Below are positions 1 through 7,612 of a DNA stretch of 64,000 nt, piece after piece (the stretch's first letter is position 1; each line of letters opens with the position of its first letter). This DNA is from JABDCD01 sp964469525 (GTDB lineage: Bacteria > Pseudomonadota > Alphaproteobacteria > Rickettsiales > SXRF01). Under the pieces are notes generated by a model. The model was not told the DNA's origin. It did no database searches and was given only the letters and a program-made list of their open reading frames with translations. Where the stretch lies: assembly GCA_964469525.1 (NCBI GenBank), contig CAYXYU010000005.1, positions 1 to 64,000 on the forward strand, written 5' to 3'. The translations under genes were made by a program, and so were the position numbers.

Positions 1-311
1 GTGAGCTGGGTTTAGAACGTCGTGAGACAGTTCGGTCCCTATCTGCCGTGGGTGTAGGAAAATTGAGAGGATCTGACCTTAGTACGAGAGGACCGGGTTG
101 GACGTACCGCTGGTGTACCTGTTGTTCCGCCAGGAGCATACGCAGGGTAGCTATGTACGGAATGGATAAACGCTGAAAGCATCTAAGCGTGAAACCAGCC
201 TCAAAACAAGTTTTCCCCATTAGGATCGTGGTAGACTACCACGTTGATAGGCCAGGTGTGTACGGGCGGCAACGCCTTTAGCTAACTGGTACTAATAATC
301 CGATTGACTTA
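1..311 (+). rRNA. 23S ribosomal RNA, 3' end (partial)
   Basis: The window opens inside the last part of 23S rRNA. The sarcin-ricin loop core AGTACGAGAGGACC is readable near 82-95, followed by the conserved 3' domain ending close to CCGATTGACTTA. The 5' part lies outside the window. The 3' end is estimated from family conservation and could be off by several bases. Confidence 0.95.
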
Positions 312-441
312 TTTATTAGAGTCTAAGAGTGCAAGAGTGCAGAGTTCAGTTTTCTGAACTCCGAACTCTAATACTCTCATACTCTTGATTCACTGATGTC
401 TGAATTCATGAGCGTGCAGTGCGAAAAAGCGCTGCGCACTA

Positions 442-509
442 TTGTCATCCCGAGCGTAGCCGAGGGATCTTAAGATCCTTCGATTCGCTCCGCTCACTCA
501 GGATGACAA
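442..509. repeat. Palindromic element, family A (copy 1, 23S-5S spacer)
   Basis: This imperfect inverted repeat begins TTGTCATCC and ends with its exact complement GGATGACAA. Its centre is GGGATCTTAAGATCC. Related copies lie at 4965-5062, 23592-23970 (split by a GIY-YIG gene) and 47098-47185 (inside queG). It sits in the 23S-5S spacer (312-584), which has no tRNA that I can see. Confidence 0.85.
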
Positions 510-572
510 GAACACAATTCAGCAAGCAACGACTCACAAAGCCCGGAAAAACCTATCACGCCGTATAAGGGA

Positions 573-722
573 AGCACCCTTACATGGCCTGGCGATTATA
601 GCCTCAGTGGTAACACCCGTTCCCATTCCGAACACGACCGTGAAACGCTGAGACGCAGATGGTACTATGCCTTAAGGTATGGGAGAGTATGTGGTTGCCA
701 GGCCTTGTAAGGGTGCTTTTTT
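573..722 (+). terminator. rRNA operon terminator continuous with the 5S terminal helix
   Basis: AGCACCCTTACA (573-584) directly before 5S is the exact complement of TGTAAGGGTGCT (706-717) directly after it, and a run of T follows to 722. The 12-bp stem extends the 5S terminal helix, so one long helix could serve both as a processing stem and as the stem of a Rho-independent terminator. Confidence 0.7.
585..705 (+). rRNA. 5S ribosomal RNA
   Basis: The sequence has the 5S pattern: terminal helix TGGCCTGG/CCAGGCC and the conserved core CCCGTTCCCATTCCGAACACG near 627-647. The length of about 120 nt is normal. It lies about 270 nt after the 23S end, as the last gene of the rRNA operon. Confidence 0.93.
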
Positions 723-780
723 GTTTGTCATAAAACTGTTATTTGCCTTTTATATCCGCCAAGAATAAGAGTGATTTCCT

Positions 781-1002
781 ATGCCTAGAGAGAAAGATAA
801 AGATCCAAACCCGTGGGGCCACATTCTGGCTTCCAACGATGTTTTTGATCAATTACCCGATAAGCGGGCTAAAGTTCCGGGCAGTGATGCGGTGGAGAGT
901 TTCCATTTGGCGAATCAGTTGCAGGAAGAAATCATCGGCGAATGGACAAAAGAGGCTTTAGACCGCACACTCCGGTTCCCAAAACGACAGCGGGAACGCT
1001 AA
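781..1002 (+). CDS. Small hypothetical protein, 73 aa
   Basis: A 73-residue charged soluble protein directly downstream of the rRNA operon. I see no signal peptide, membrane segment or known motif. It contains a short acidic-basic helical stretch after residue 40 and a basic C-terminus. The ribosome site before the ATG is weak. An overlapping reading frame (743-961) is less likely because its composition is not protein-like. Function is unknown and reality as a gene is moderately likely. Confidence 0.45.
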   Translation: MPREKDKDPNPWGHILASNDVFDQLPDKRAKVPGSDAVESFHLANQLQEEIIGEWTKEALDRTLRFPKRQRER

Positions 1003-1104
1003 TGGCAGGAATCCATTAATATTTGAATTTCCACTCGTTATAAATCCCCACTCCGGCACGCATCTTGCATCTATTTCCTTATTTCATAATTGGATGAGGA
1101 AATC

Positions 1105-1575
1105 ATGCACATACCTGTCTCGATAGCGCCTGCGGGCGGGCTGACCGTCGGGCAATATACCGTGCGGCAGCAAGCCATTGGCGCCATTGATAATTTCGAT
1201 GCGCTGCTGGCCGCGTTCGATACCGGCAAATCCACCCGCGAAAGCCGTGGGGCAGGGGGTATCCTCGGGGCCGGTGACGTCGCGGGCTTCATTGATTCGC
1301 TGTTCAGCCAGCTGTCCGGCCCGCTGGCTGCCAACCCGTTCGCGCTGCCCGCCGGCGCCGGCACATTCCCCTTCTCACCGCTGTTCGAAGCCACGTTCGG
1401 CCTCTCCGGCCCACTGCCGGACTACATCACCCGCATCACGGCCAGCCTTGGCCTCGATGCCACGAAAAACCTGGCGCTGCAGACCATCGCGATTAACAAC
1501 AAGGACGCCACCCCGTCCAACGAAAGCGTCGCCAGAATCGCCGCCGAGCTGAAGGCCGCGGGGATTGCTGCGTAA
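1105..1575 (+). CDS. Hypothetical protein, 156 aa
   Basis: I start this gene at ATG 1105 because ATGAGGA (1094-1100) is a good ribosome site just upstream. A TTG at 1090 would give five more residues. The protein is rich in Ala and Gly, has no signal peptide, and has a helical C-terminal part. Codon use matches the GC-rich core genes. The neighbours are unrelated small genes. I do not recognise the family. Confidence 0.6.
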   Translation: MHIPVSIAPAGGLTVGQYTVRQQAIGAIDNFDALLAAFDTGKSTRESRGAGGILGAGDVAGFIDSLFSQLSGPLAANPFALPAGAGTFPFSPLFEATFGLSGPLPDYITRITASLGLDATKNLALQTIAINNKDATPSNESVARIAAELKAAGIAA

Positions 1576-1576
1576 T

Positions 1577-1701
1577 CGTCATTCCCCGAATTTTGCGTCA
1601 GCAAAATTATAGGGGAATCCAGTCCAAGCGCCATGGGCGCGGTATAGTTATTGCCCCGCAGACGCGGGGCTACTGGATTCCCGCTTTCGCGGGAATGACG
1701 G
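1577..1701. repeat. Palindromic element, family B (copy 1, compound)
   Basis: The outer arms are CGTCATTCCC and GGGAATGACG. Inside are smaller hairpins, including CCCCGCAGACGCGGGG and CCCGCTTTCGCGGG. It fills the gap between two hypothetical genes and could end transcription from the upstream one. Related copies: 7366-7456, 12017-12112, 32626-32699, 41999-42067. Confidence 0.75.
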
Positions 1702-1765
1702 ATTGTGGTACCCGGCATTGCAGTTTTGCTTAAGCCTGCTATTTTCACGGAAAATGGAGGCTCTC

Positions 1766-2221
1766 ATGAAGCACGCCGCCTATATCCCCCTCCTGCTCCT
1801 GCTTGCTGCCTGCGGCAATAATAGCAAAATCGATTCGCAGTATCTCCATATCGTCGACGGCAACCGGCTGCAGGTCACCACCGGCACGATGGATGACGGC
1901 CGTTTCATCACGGTCGAGAATCTCGACAAGCACTGGGTGGGGAAATACGCGGGCGGCAAGGCGAAATGGCGCGCCCGCAAGCGCCTGCTGGACGACCTCT
2001 CCTCGCGGGAGATGCGCGGCCTGTGCGGCGAGTGGCTGTTCGCGGCCCTGCGCCCTCCCATTTATGAGATGATGGACAAGGACGAAACCATGGGCGGCAT
2101 GGCGCCCGTGCTCGGCATGGCCGCGTCGATGGCGGCGCATGTGGCGGCCTATTCGGCGACCGACGCAGGCAACGTGCCGGTCAGCGTCTACCGCGAATAT
2201 CGCTGCCGCAGCGACGGGTAA
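1766..2221 (+). CDS. Putative lipoprotein, 151 aa
   Basis: The start at 1766 follows a GGAGG site at 1756-1760; an in-frame GTG or ATG further upstream lacks one. The first 18 residues form a lipoprotein signal with lipobox LAAC, so the mature protein should start at Cys and be anchored in a membrane facing the periplasm. The rest is soluble, with a Met/Ala-rich helical segment near residues 110-140. No known domain is recognised. It is flanked by a family B repeat upstream. Confidence 0.75.
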   Translation: MKHAAYIPLLLLLAACGNNSKIDSQYLHIVDGNRLQVTTGTMDDGRFITVENLDKHWVGKYAGGKAKWRARKRLLDDLSSREMRGLCGEWLFAALRPPIYEMMDKDETMGGMAPVLGMAASMAAHVAAYSATDAGNVPVSVYREYRCRSDG

Positions 2222-2302
2222 CTGCGCGTTTGTCACAAAACTGTCACTTTCCAAATCGGTCTGGCGGCATATATTAATGCCTAACCATTAGGAGTCTATA
2301 CC

Positions 2303-2644
2303 ATGTCCCAGACGCCTAACTATGACCGGCTGCCCATAGATTTGCGGATCGCGCAGGAGGAAAGATTTGATAACTTCACTTCTTCTATTCCTGAAACGGC
2401 CTCTCCCGAAGCAAAGGAACAATACGTAGCAGCATTGCGGCAGCGTAATGATCAGCGCATGCCTGAAGGCCAGAGTTTAAATGGGACGAGAGAGAATCTG
2501 GCGGCAATGGCTGATTGGGTGTCCACAGATTTTCTACAGAAATTACTGGAAAGAGGGCAGGAGCCCGCCACCGGCCGATCGGCCAAAGCCATTGCCGAAC
2601 AGGGGCCCGGCAGAGCCAGAACCGGCATGGGCATCGCGGAATAG
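2303..2644 (+). CDS. Hypothetical protein, 113 aa
   Basis: The ATG follows TTAGGAG with normal spacing. The product is a hydrophilic, probably helical protein with a Gly/Arg-rich tail. I see no signal or membrane segment. The next gene is in the same reading frame, separated only by this TAG stop and 34 further open codons, so the two might once have been joined, but a damaged start for the second gene fits better (see the next entry). Confidence 0.6.
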   Translation: MSQTPNYDRLPIDLRIAQEERFDNFTSSIPETASPEAKEQYVAALRQRNDQRMPEGQSLNGTRENLAAMADWVSTDFLQKLLERGQEPATGRSAKAIAEQGPGRARTGMGIAE

Positions 2645-2740
2645 TCACACTTCTGGGAGAGAACAGGACAATCCACGTATGCTATCAGGATCAAGAAGGA
2701 ATTATGGGAGTCGCTGAACCAACTGGCTGCTAATATCGGC

Positions 2741-3037
2741 TTGGGGCTTGACGATCTGGTTTCCCGCGTAGTGAGCAGACGCGTGCAGCAAGAGGATTAT
2801 GAATCCTTGATCAAGGAATCGCCGCGGCAGGCAACCATTTCCCGGCGCACTGGGCACAAGTCTTATGGGGATGTTGCTGTGACGTGGACGGACAACGTGG
2901 AGGAGAAAATCGCTGAGTCGGCGCATCAGGCAGATATCCCGTTAAGGGATGCTGTCGAGAATATCCTGTACCATTTTATTGCTGAACCAGCGCGTGATTT
3001 CTCGCGTCCCCGTTCTTCCAGTAGGGATGTTGCTTGA
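2741..3037 (+). CDS. Tandem ribbon-helix-helix-like protein with a damaged start
   Basis: The open frame has no ATG; TTG 2741 is the first usable start. In-frame sequence upstream (2681-2740) encodes AIRIKKELWESLNQLAANIG, which looks like the strand and first helix of a ribbon-helix-helix DNA-binding fold that continues into this ORF. ATG 2679 is one base out of frame with it; one extra base after that ATG would give a start of the type M-A-I-R-I-K-K. A second similar unit begins near VAVTWTDNVEEKI. I infer a small DNA-binding protein, possibly an antitoxin or plasmid-type regulator, with its start disrupted by a one-base deletion or assembly error. Confidence 0.5.
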   Translation: MGLDDLVSRVVSRRVQQEDYESLIKESPRQATISRRTGHKSYGDVAVTWTDNVEEKIAESAHQADIPLRDAVENILYHFIAEPARDFSRPRSSSRDVA

Positions 3038-3179
3038 GGAATAGGGATAATTTTTATTTCGAGGACTCTGCACGTTATCACGGTAGCATTCTCGCAACTT
3101 TCCCCCTTCCCGGCCATGGCATGCTGCCGCATGCTGGAGGTACCGCAGGCGCGTGCCGGCGGGTAGAGGGAAGGATGCA

Positions 3180-3545
3180 ATGTCACACAAACTCACATCA
3201 AAACAGCAAAAAGCCGTCCATCTGCTGGCCGGCGGCATGACCACCATCGAAGCGTCGAGGCATCTCGGCCTGCGCCGCGAAACCCTGTCGCGCTGGAAGC
3301 AGATTCCGGAATTCCATACAGAAATAGAGCGGGTTACGCAGGAGCTATGCTTCAACATGAGGCACCGGCTGCTGGGACTGGTGGACGACTCGATTGCCGC
3401 CGTGAAGAAGGAGTTTTTTGCTTATAAATGTGATCCGAAACGCATTCAAATGGCACTGAACCTGTTTGAAATGCTGGGGATCCATCGCGTAATGATGCCG
3501 GACGCTTCCGAAAAGGAGGAAAAACCGCCCGTAATATTTCCCTAA
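3180..3545 (+). CDS. Helix-turn-helix protein resembling terminase small subunit or transposase HTH domains
   Basis: The start is ATG 3180, preceded by AGGGAAGGA. Residues about 7-40 form a helix-turn-helix with the pattern QQKAVHLLAGG..TIEASRHLG..RETLSRWKQ, as in phage terminase small subunits and transposase-like HTH proteins. The remaining 80 residues look helical. No terminase large subunit, transposase or other phage gene is nearby, so it may be a stand-alone regulator or a phage remnant. Confidence 0.6.
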   Translation: MSHKLTSKQQKAVHLLAGGMTTIEASRHLGLRRETLSRWKQIPEFHTEIERVTQELCFNMRHRLLGLVDDSIAAVKKEFFAYKCDPKRIQMALNLFEMLGIHRVMMPDASEKEEKPPVIFP

Positions 3546-3568
3546 CCATTTTCTGCCATTCTGGAGCC

Positions 3569-3856
3569 ATGCGGATACTGGCATTATTGATAGCGGGCAG
3601 CCTGCTTCAGGCTTGTGCGGGCGGGGCGTATGACTTCACGTCGCGCCAGAATAAAAAGGGCAATTACGAGTTGACGCTGACCGGTTATCCCGGCACGTCG
3701 CCGCAGGATCTGAAAAATTCCATGCGGGCGCGCAGCAGGGAATTGTGCGGCTGGCCGTACCTCATCCGCCACACGCGCGAGGAAGAGCATTTCCGGGCCG
3801 AGTCTCCGCATCACCACGCGCTCTATGCCGAGATCGAATGCGGCAGCGGCGGCTAG
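3569..3856 (+). CDS. Small putative lipoprotein, 95 aa
   Basis: The N-terminus has a short hydrophobic signal with lipobox LQAC at Cys16, so the product should be a periplasm-facing lipoprotein. The mature part of about 80 residues is charged, with two further Cys. It starts 23 bases after the preceding HTH gene and may share its transcript. Family not recognised. Confidence 0.65.
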   Translation: MRILALLIAGSLLQACAGGAYDFTSRQNKKGNYELTLTGYPGTSPQDLKNSMRARSRELCGWPYLIRHTREEEHFRAESPHHHALYAEIECGSGG

Positions 3857-3868
3857 TTTTCTATCTAC

Positions 3869-3946
3869 ACCCTCACTCGCCGCCTCTCCCTGACGCGAAG
3901 CGGCAGCTTCCCTCTCCCGCATTGCGGAGAGGGGTAGGGTGAGGGC
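3869..3946. repeat. GC-rich palindromic element, family C (copy 1)
   Basis: The outer arms CCCTCAC and GTGAGGG enclose CCTCTCCC/GGAGAGGGG arms. Similar CCCTCCCC/GGGGAGGG palindromes occur at 13251-13290, 19908-19930, 22456-22562, 34858-34957 and 36019-36128, always between genes. Confidence 0.65.
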
Positions 3947-3949
3947 ATT

Positions 3950-3984
3950 AAAAAAAATCCCCTCCTCATGGTCATGAGGAGGGG
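3950..3984 (-). terminator. Rho-independent terminator of the 75-aa minus-strand gene
   Basis: On the minus strand, CCCCTCCTCATG and CATGAGGAGGGG form a 12-bp perfect hairpin with a 2-base loop (3959-3984), followed by eight T. It ends the transcript of the gene at 4010-4237. Confidence 0.85.
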
Positions 3985-4009
3985 GAGCAACAGGGACGGA
4001 AAATAACAG

Positions 4010-4237
4010 CTATTCCTCCTCCGGTGGCGGGCGCAGGCCGTTGGCCATGATGCGGCGCTCGATGGTGCGCAGGTTCTGCAGTCCCTCCATGTAGCTGCCG
4101 CGCAGCTCTTCGATCAGCTGCAGGCAGTCCGGCGTGTCGGTGAACTGGTCGGTGCGGCACAGCCGCAGCATTTCGCCGTTGAGCGCGCCGCTCATCTTCA
4201 GCATGGCCTCCAAAACGCTTCGCAGCTGATAATGCAT
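4010..4237 (-). CDS. Small hypothetical protein, 75 aa
   Basis: The start is ATG 4237, with AAGGAGA seven bases upstream; a longer frame would run through the promoter region. The protein is helical with two Cys, an acidic end and no signal peptide. It is transcribed divergently from the repressor-like gene at 4354, with overlapping promoters between them, so it is probably controlled by that repressor. Function unknown. Confidence 0.65.
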   Translation of the reverse strand: MHYQLRSVLEAMLKMSGALNGEMLRLCRTDQFTDTPDCLQLIEELRGSYMEGLQNLRTIERRIMANGLRPPPEEE

Positions 4238-4247
4238 TGGTTTCTCC

Positions 4248-4276
4248 TTGCAGCGTGTCGCATATTGAAGTAATCT
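4248..4276 (+). promoter_or_regulatory. Candidate promoter of the XRE/S24-like regulator
   Basis: TTGCAG (4248-4253) and TAATCT (4271-4276) are separated by 17 bases. A CTCAACT motif at 4275-4281 overlaps the -10 box and a second copy lies at 4308-4314, 33 bases on. Confidence 0.4.
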
Positions 4277-4290
4277 CAACTTATAGTCAA
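4262..4290 (-). promoter_or_regulatory. Candidate promoter of the divergent 75-aa gene, with operator motif in the spacer
   Basis: On the minus strand, TTGACT (4290-4285) and CAATAT (4267-4262) are 17 bases apart. The motif AGTTGAG, complement of CTCAACT at 4275-4281, lies inside the spacer. A protein bound there would block both divergent promoters. Confidence 0.5.
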
Positions 4291-4353
4291 GCGAAAATGA
4301 CAATAAACTCAACTGCCCATGGGCGCGTTTGCGTCTACACAGGAGGAATGAAC

Positions 4354-4959
4354 ATGTCGCATCTGAAGAAACTGCTGGAGAAGCACGGCATTACCCAGAC
4401 CGAGCTGGCGCGTATCCTGGGGCGCGACAAGTCGGTGGTGACCAACCTGTTCCACGGCCGCCGCCAGCTCAAGGCCGACGAGGCGATGCTGATTGCGGCG
4501 CATCTCGGCGTGCCGGTGACGCAGATCCTCGGCGTGCGCGAAGGCGAGGCGGCGGCGTTTGCCGAGCCGGCGCAGCTGATTCCCTTCCAGCACGAGCCGG
4601 AACTCTGCCGCAAGCAGTCGAACGTGGTGAAGAAGGACGGGCAGTTCTTTCTCGAAGTGGGGGAGGGGGAGGGCTACTCACCCAAGGCCTACGCGCTGGA
4701 AGTGCGCGACGACAGCATGAATCTGTCGGGCATCCTGGCGGGCGACATCGTCATCTCGGAGCTCGACCGCCCCTGCAAGCCGGAGCAGATCGTCGTCGCC
4801 CAGCATTACCAGGGGCGCGGTGCCAAAACCATCATTCGCAAATACGTGCCGCCCTTCCTGATGCCGCATGCCAGCGCGCCGGCCTTCCGGCCGCTGTCGC
4901 TCGATAGCGGCGAAGCCCGCCTGGTCTCGCCGGTGCTGAAGCTGATCCGGCTGTTTTGA
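4354..4959 (+). CDS. XRE-type repressor with LexA/S24-like C-terminal domain
   Basis: I start at ATG 4354, six bases after AGGAGGA; upstream starts overlap the promoter. Residues about 3-60 are a lambda-repressor-type helix-turn-helix (TQTELARILGRDKSVVTNLF). Residues about 105-201 resemble the S24/LexA fold, with a likely nucleophile Ser121 in DDSM and a Lys163 in the IIRKY strand. I see no clear Ala-Gly cleavage bond between the domains, so self-cleavage is uncertain. It probably represses itself and the divergent small gene. A hairpin at 5066-5092 ends it. Confidence 0.8.
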   Translation: MSHLKKLLEKHGITQTELARILGRDKSVVTNLFHGRRQLKADEAMLIAAHLGVPVTQILGVREGEAAAFAEPAQLIPFQHEPELCRKQSNVVKKDGQFFLEVGEGEGYSPKAYALEVRDDSMNLSGILAGDIVISELDRPCKPEQIVVAQHYQGRGAKTIIRKYVPPFLMPHASAPAFRPLSLDSGEARLVSPVLKLIRLF

Positions 4960-4964
4960 TTTCT

Positions 4965-5062
4965 ATCACCCGAGCGAAGGCCGAAGGCCGTAGTCGAAGG
5001 ATCTTTTCCAGAGAGCCAGAGAAAGATCCTTCGGCTACGCTACGCTTCGCTCAGGATGACAA
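4965..5062. repeat. Palindromic element, family A (copy 2)
   Basis: The right arm AGATCCTTCGGCTACG..CTCAGGATGACAA matches the other family A copies; the left end is eroded (ATCACCCGAGCG). It lies just after the repressor gene and before a terminator. Confidence 0.75.
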
Positions 5063-5065
5063 TAA

Positions 5066-5092
5066 AAAACGGCGCCCTTAAGGCGCCGTTTT
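5066..5092. terminator. Bidirectional terminator
   Basis: AAAACGGCGCC and GGCGCCGTTTT form a perfect 11-bp stem with a 5-base loop. T-rich ends on both strands allow it to serve the repressor gene on the plus strand and the hypothetical gene at 5114-5629 on the minus strand. Confidence 0.9.
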
Positions 5093-5113
5093 GTAATTGG
5101 TCTTGGACTGATG

Positions 5114-5629
5114 TTATACAGCGAGGCTAGCACTATAAGCGTGTTCTTGCTCTCTCCTCGTCGCTTCTGCCGCTGTTGCCGGACCATGGATTTGCTTCGC
5201 TGCCGGCGTCACCTGTTCAGCCAGAGGCTGTTCCTGCGGCTGTGCGGCCTGCTGCGGCTGGGCTTGCTGAGCCGGGTCCTGCACGCGCGTTTCCTGCTCG
5301 GCGCGGGCGCGGACGGTGGCGATGGAATTCATCAGGGCAATGCGGAACGATTCATCCACCGGATGGGCCGGGTCAAAGGCAAGCCGTTCGAAATCGGCCA
5401 GCGCTGCTTGTAATGCCGAATCGCCGGCATTGGGTGCCGCATCGAGAAAACCTCTTGCCGAATCGAACATGGCGTTTTTCTCGGACTTGCGGGCCAGCTC
5501 CAGCTGCTGCGACAGCATGTCGGGACTGACTCCCAATTCGCGTGCCTCCTTCAGCAGTTCCACAAGCTGCGCTTTGTGGGTTGTGGCATCAATAACTACA
5601 TTTCCCACTTCCGGTGCGGCTTCGTTCAT
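5114..5629 (-). CDS. Hypothetical protein with Gln/Ala/Pro-rich tail, 171 aa
   Basis: AAGGAG lies nine bases before the ATG. Residues 1-115 look helical and acidic; residues about 118-155 are low-complexity, rich in Q, A, P and E. No signal peptide or membrane segment. The end meets the bidirectional terminator at 5066. I do not recognise the family. Confidence 0.6.
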   Translation of the reverse strand: MNEAAPEVGNVVIDATTHKAQLVELLKEARELGVSPDMLSQQLELARKSEKNAMFDSARGFLDAAPNAGDSALQAALADFERLAFDPAHPVDESFRIALMNSIATVRARAEQETRVQDPAQQAQPQQAAQPQEQPLAEQVTPAAKQIHGPATAAEATRREQEHAYSASLAV

Positions 5630-5856
5630 GGCATCTTCTCCTTTCCTTATGATTCAGAATAATAAAATAATGACGTTTTCCTTTCTAGCACAGGCGGGCG
5701 GGCGGTTGGATGAAATTTTTGTTACAATCGGCGCGGAAGGAAGGAAAAAACCATAATTTCAGGTGTTTATTCAATATCTCCTTTCAATCGATATCCCTTT
5801 GCGCGACCAAAAAATCAAGATATTTTTAACCTCGCATCCATACAGGGAGAAAAACC

Positions 5857-6372
5857 ATGAAACATTATTCCACCCGCACATTGGCCGGCTTTGAATTGCA
5901 TGTCGCTGTTCAGGACAGCAAGAACACCGCTGATATTTATCTCACCACCCCTAGTCAGCCGGAAACCGTTCAGCAGGAACTCAGGAAAGGGTTGGAGGCA
6001 GCGAAGATACAGTACGTGACCATGAACCACTTGCCGGGGGTCCTTCTTCTGTCGTCCATAAGAATACCCGAGACTAAAGAAATACGGGTAGGCGAAGGCG
6101 AATCCGCGGCGATGATGGACGAGCCGCTTACTGACCGGGAGAAATATGAGGCCATGTCGCAGGCTATTGCTGCGATGCTGAAGGAGTTCGATGCGAAGGT
6201 TGCCGTAGGTGGATTCAAGGCCGGGTTCCTCGGCAAACATCCGAGTGAATCAAGGCCGTCACGCTTGGAGCAAATCGACGCTTTCCTTAAGAATGAGGTT
6301 TTCGAACTCGGGCAGGCGGAAAAAGTGAAAGCAAAGTCTGTGACGCAGAAACATTGCAGTATCGTTGCCTAA
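5857..6372 (+). CDS. Hypothetical protein, 171 aa
   Basis: GGGAG precedes the ATG. The N-terminal half looks like a mixed alpha/beta domain, and the middle (residues 90-125) is helical. No signal, membrane segment or known motif is visible. The stop overlaps the end of the convergent protease gene by four bases. Confidence 0.6.
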   Translation: MKHYSTRTLAGFELHVAVQDSKNTADIYLTTPSQPETVQQELRKGLEAAKIQYVTMNHLPGVLLLSSIRIPETKEIRVGEGESAAMMDEPLTDREKYEAMSQAIAAMLKEFDAKVAVGGFKAGFLGKHPSESRPSRLEQIDAFLKNEVFELGQAEKVKAKSVTQKHCSIVA

Positions 6373-7097
6373 TGCACAAACGCGTTGCCGTGGAAGAAGA
6401 AGCGGCCTAGGCCGACGGTGAACACGAAGCAGCCGTACAGCGCGTGCTCAAAGCACACGGCCGCGAGCGAGCGGGTGCGCTGGTAGGTGTCGGCGAACAG
6501 CAGCCCGCCGATGACGCTGAGCAGGATCGCCACCCAGTTCATCATGATGATGTGCATCCAGCCGAAGGACAGCGCGCAGGCAATGCGGGCGCGCATCGGG
6601 TCGCGCAGGAGCGGTGTGTAGCGGCGCAGGAAGAAGCTGCGGTAGATCAGCTCCTGCGGCAGGATGGAAAGGATCGGGTAGAGCAGCATCACCGCCAGCC
6701 ATACCAGCGGCCGCTCCATCGGCAGCTCGAACAGGTCGGTCGGCGCCAGCTTCGCGGCCAGCCAGCCCAGCCCCACCGCCAGCGGCACGAAGCGCAGCAG
6801 GATGCGCTTCATGGCCGCCTCGTCGAATCCGGCCCAGTGCCATTCGCTCTTGAAGTCCCAGCCGCCGTGGTAGTGCTTCAGCGTCTCCATGCACAGCGCG
6901 GCAAGCAGCCACAGGATGATGAAAATGGCAGCCGTCGGTTTGGTCAGGACGACCGTCAGCGGCAGCAGGATGAAAATCAGCAGGCACTCGAAGAGGCGCC
7001 AGCGGGTGGCGGAGGAATACATGTTGTTTAGTATAGCGGAAATAAAGTGACCCCGCCATGGGCTTCCAAGCCCTGTCTTTATGTCGGGTTTATCCAT
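6369..7097 (-). CDS. CPBP/CAAX-type intramembrane protease family protein
   Basis: The product has about six hydrophobic segments and the motifs of the CPBP (Abi/CAAX protease) family in order: a glutamate motif PQELIYRSFF near residue 150, SFGWMH near 178, and CFEHALYG near 218. The first Glu of the usual EExxxR motif is Gln here, while the second Glu and the Arg remain. The family cleaves or processes membrane proteins; the substrate is unknown. The start is uncertain: ATG 7097 has no good ribosome site, and ATG 7022 would begin just before the first membrane segment. Confidence 0.75.
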   Translation of the reverse strand: MDKPDIKTGLGSPWRGHFISAILNNMYSSATRWRLFECLLIFILLPLTVVLTKPTAAIFIILWLLAALCMETLKHYHGGWDFKSEWHWAGFDEAAMKRILLRFVPLAVGLGWLAAKLAPTDLFELPMERPLVWLAVMLLYPILSILPQELIYRSFFLRRYTPLLRDPMRARIACALSFGWMHIIMMNWVAILLSVIGGLLFADTYQRTRSLAAVCFEHALYGCFVFTVGLGRFFFHGNAFVH

Positions 7098-7176
7098 GCG
7101 CTGTCTTTAACCAATGGAATACTTAGCCGCAAACCCGCAACCTTGGCTCGGTCAACCCAACCTCAAAGGAGTAATT

Positions 7177-7359
7177 ATGGCAAAGGAAGACAGTTCCGTT
7201 TCCGGTGGCCTGTTGGTGATTCTGGGCATTATCGTGGCGCTCGGTGCCATCGTCGCCTATGACCGTTTCTCGGATAGCGGTACCGGTACGACGGATGTTA
7301 ATATCCGGGCCGAGCTACCGAATCCGGGCAATACCAGTACTGCACCAGGTAACCAGTAA
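7177..7359 (+). CDS. Small single-pass membrane protein, 60 aa
   Basis: AAAGGAG lies seven bases before ATG 7177. A short polar head is followed by one hydrophobic helix (residues about 11-28, LLVILGIIVALGAIVAY) and a polar tail rich in Gly, Thr and Asn. It has no Cys and no known motif. A second tiny membrane protein follows at 7613. Confidence 0.6.
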   Translation: MAKEDSSVSGGLLVILGIIVALGAIVAYDRFSDSGTGTTDVNIRAELPNPGNTSTAPGNQ

Positions 7360-7365
7360 ATCGCC

Positions 7366-7456
7366 CGTCATTCCCCGGATTCGCGCAGCGAATCCTAGGG
7401 GAATCCAGCCCTTTCTCTGGATCGCCCTAGAATTCCTTCGGAATTGGCGATGATGA
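7366..7456. repeat. Palindromic element, family B (copy 2)
   Basis: It starts CGTCATTCCCCGGATT and has an internal GGATTCGCGCAGCGAATCC hairpin and CTGGATCGCCCTAGAAT. It is closely similar to the copy at 12017-12112 and follows the small membrane protein gene directly. Confidence 0.75.
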
Positions 7457-7466
7457 ATTAACCTGA

Positions 7467-7612
7467 TTGACAGCCGCGCCGGAGGCAGGTAGCCTTCCGA
7501 CATAAAGAGCCGTGTCGCAAGCGCGGTCGAAAGAGAACCTCAGGTTCCGGCCAAGATCAATAAGTCGCAAGGACGCTTACTCCTAACCGTGTTTAACAAG
7601 GAGAAGTGTCAT
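7467..7612 (+). other. Possible promoter and structured leader before a tiny membrane protein gene
   Basis: TTGACA (7467-7472) lies 17 bases before TAGCCT (7490-7495), a partial promoter match. Three short hairpins follow or overlap: CGGAGGC/GCCTTCCG (7480-7499), GCCGTG/CGCGGT (7509-7527) and GAACC/GGTTC (7535-7547). No known RNA family is recognised. It may be a structured leader or small RNA. Confidence 0.25.

Noticed and set aside
2303..3037. Single gene with readthrough of TAG 2642
   Set aside because: The downstream part begins with its own DNA-binding fold next to an ATG one base out of frame, so a damaged start explains it better than readthrough.
3180..4959. Prophage suggested by a terminase-like HTH and a phage-type repressor
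   Set aside because: No structural, replication or lysis genes are present; the two genes are separated by unrelated small genes.
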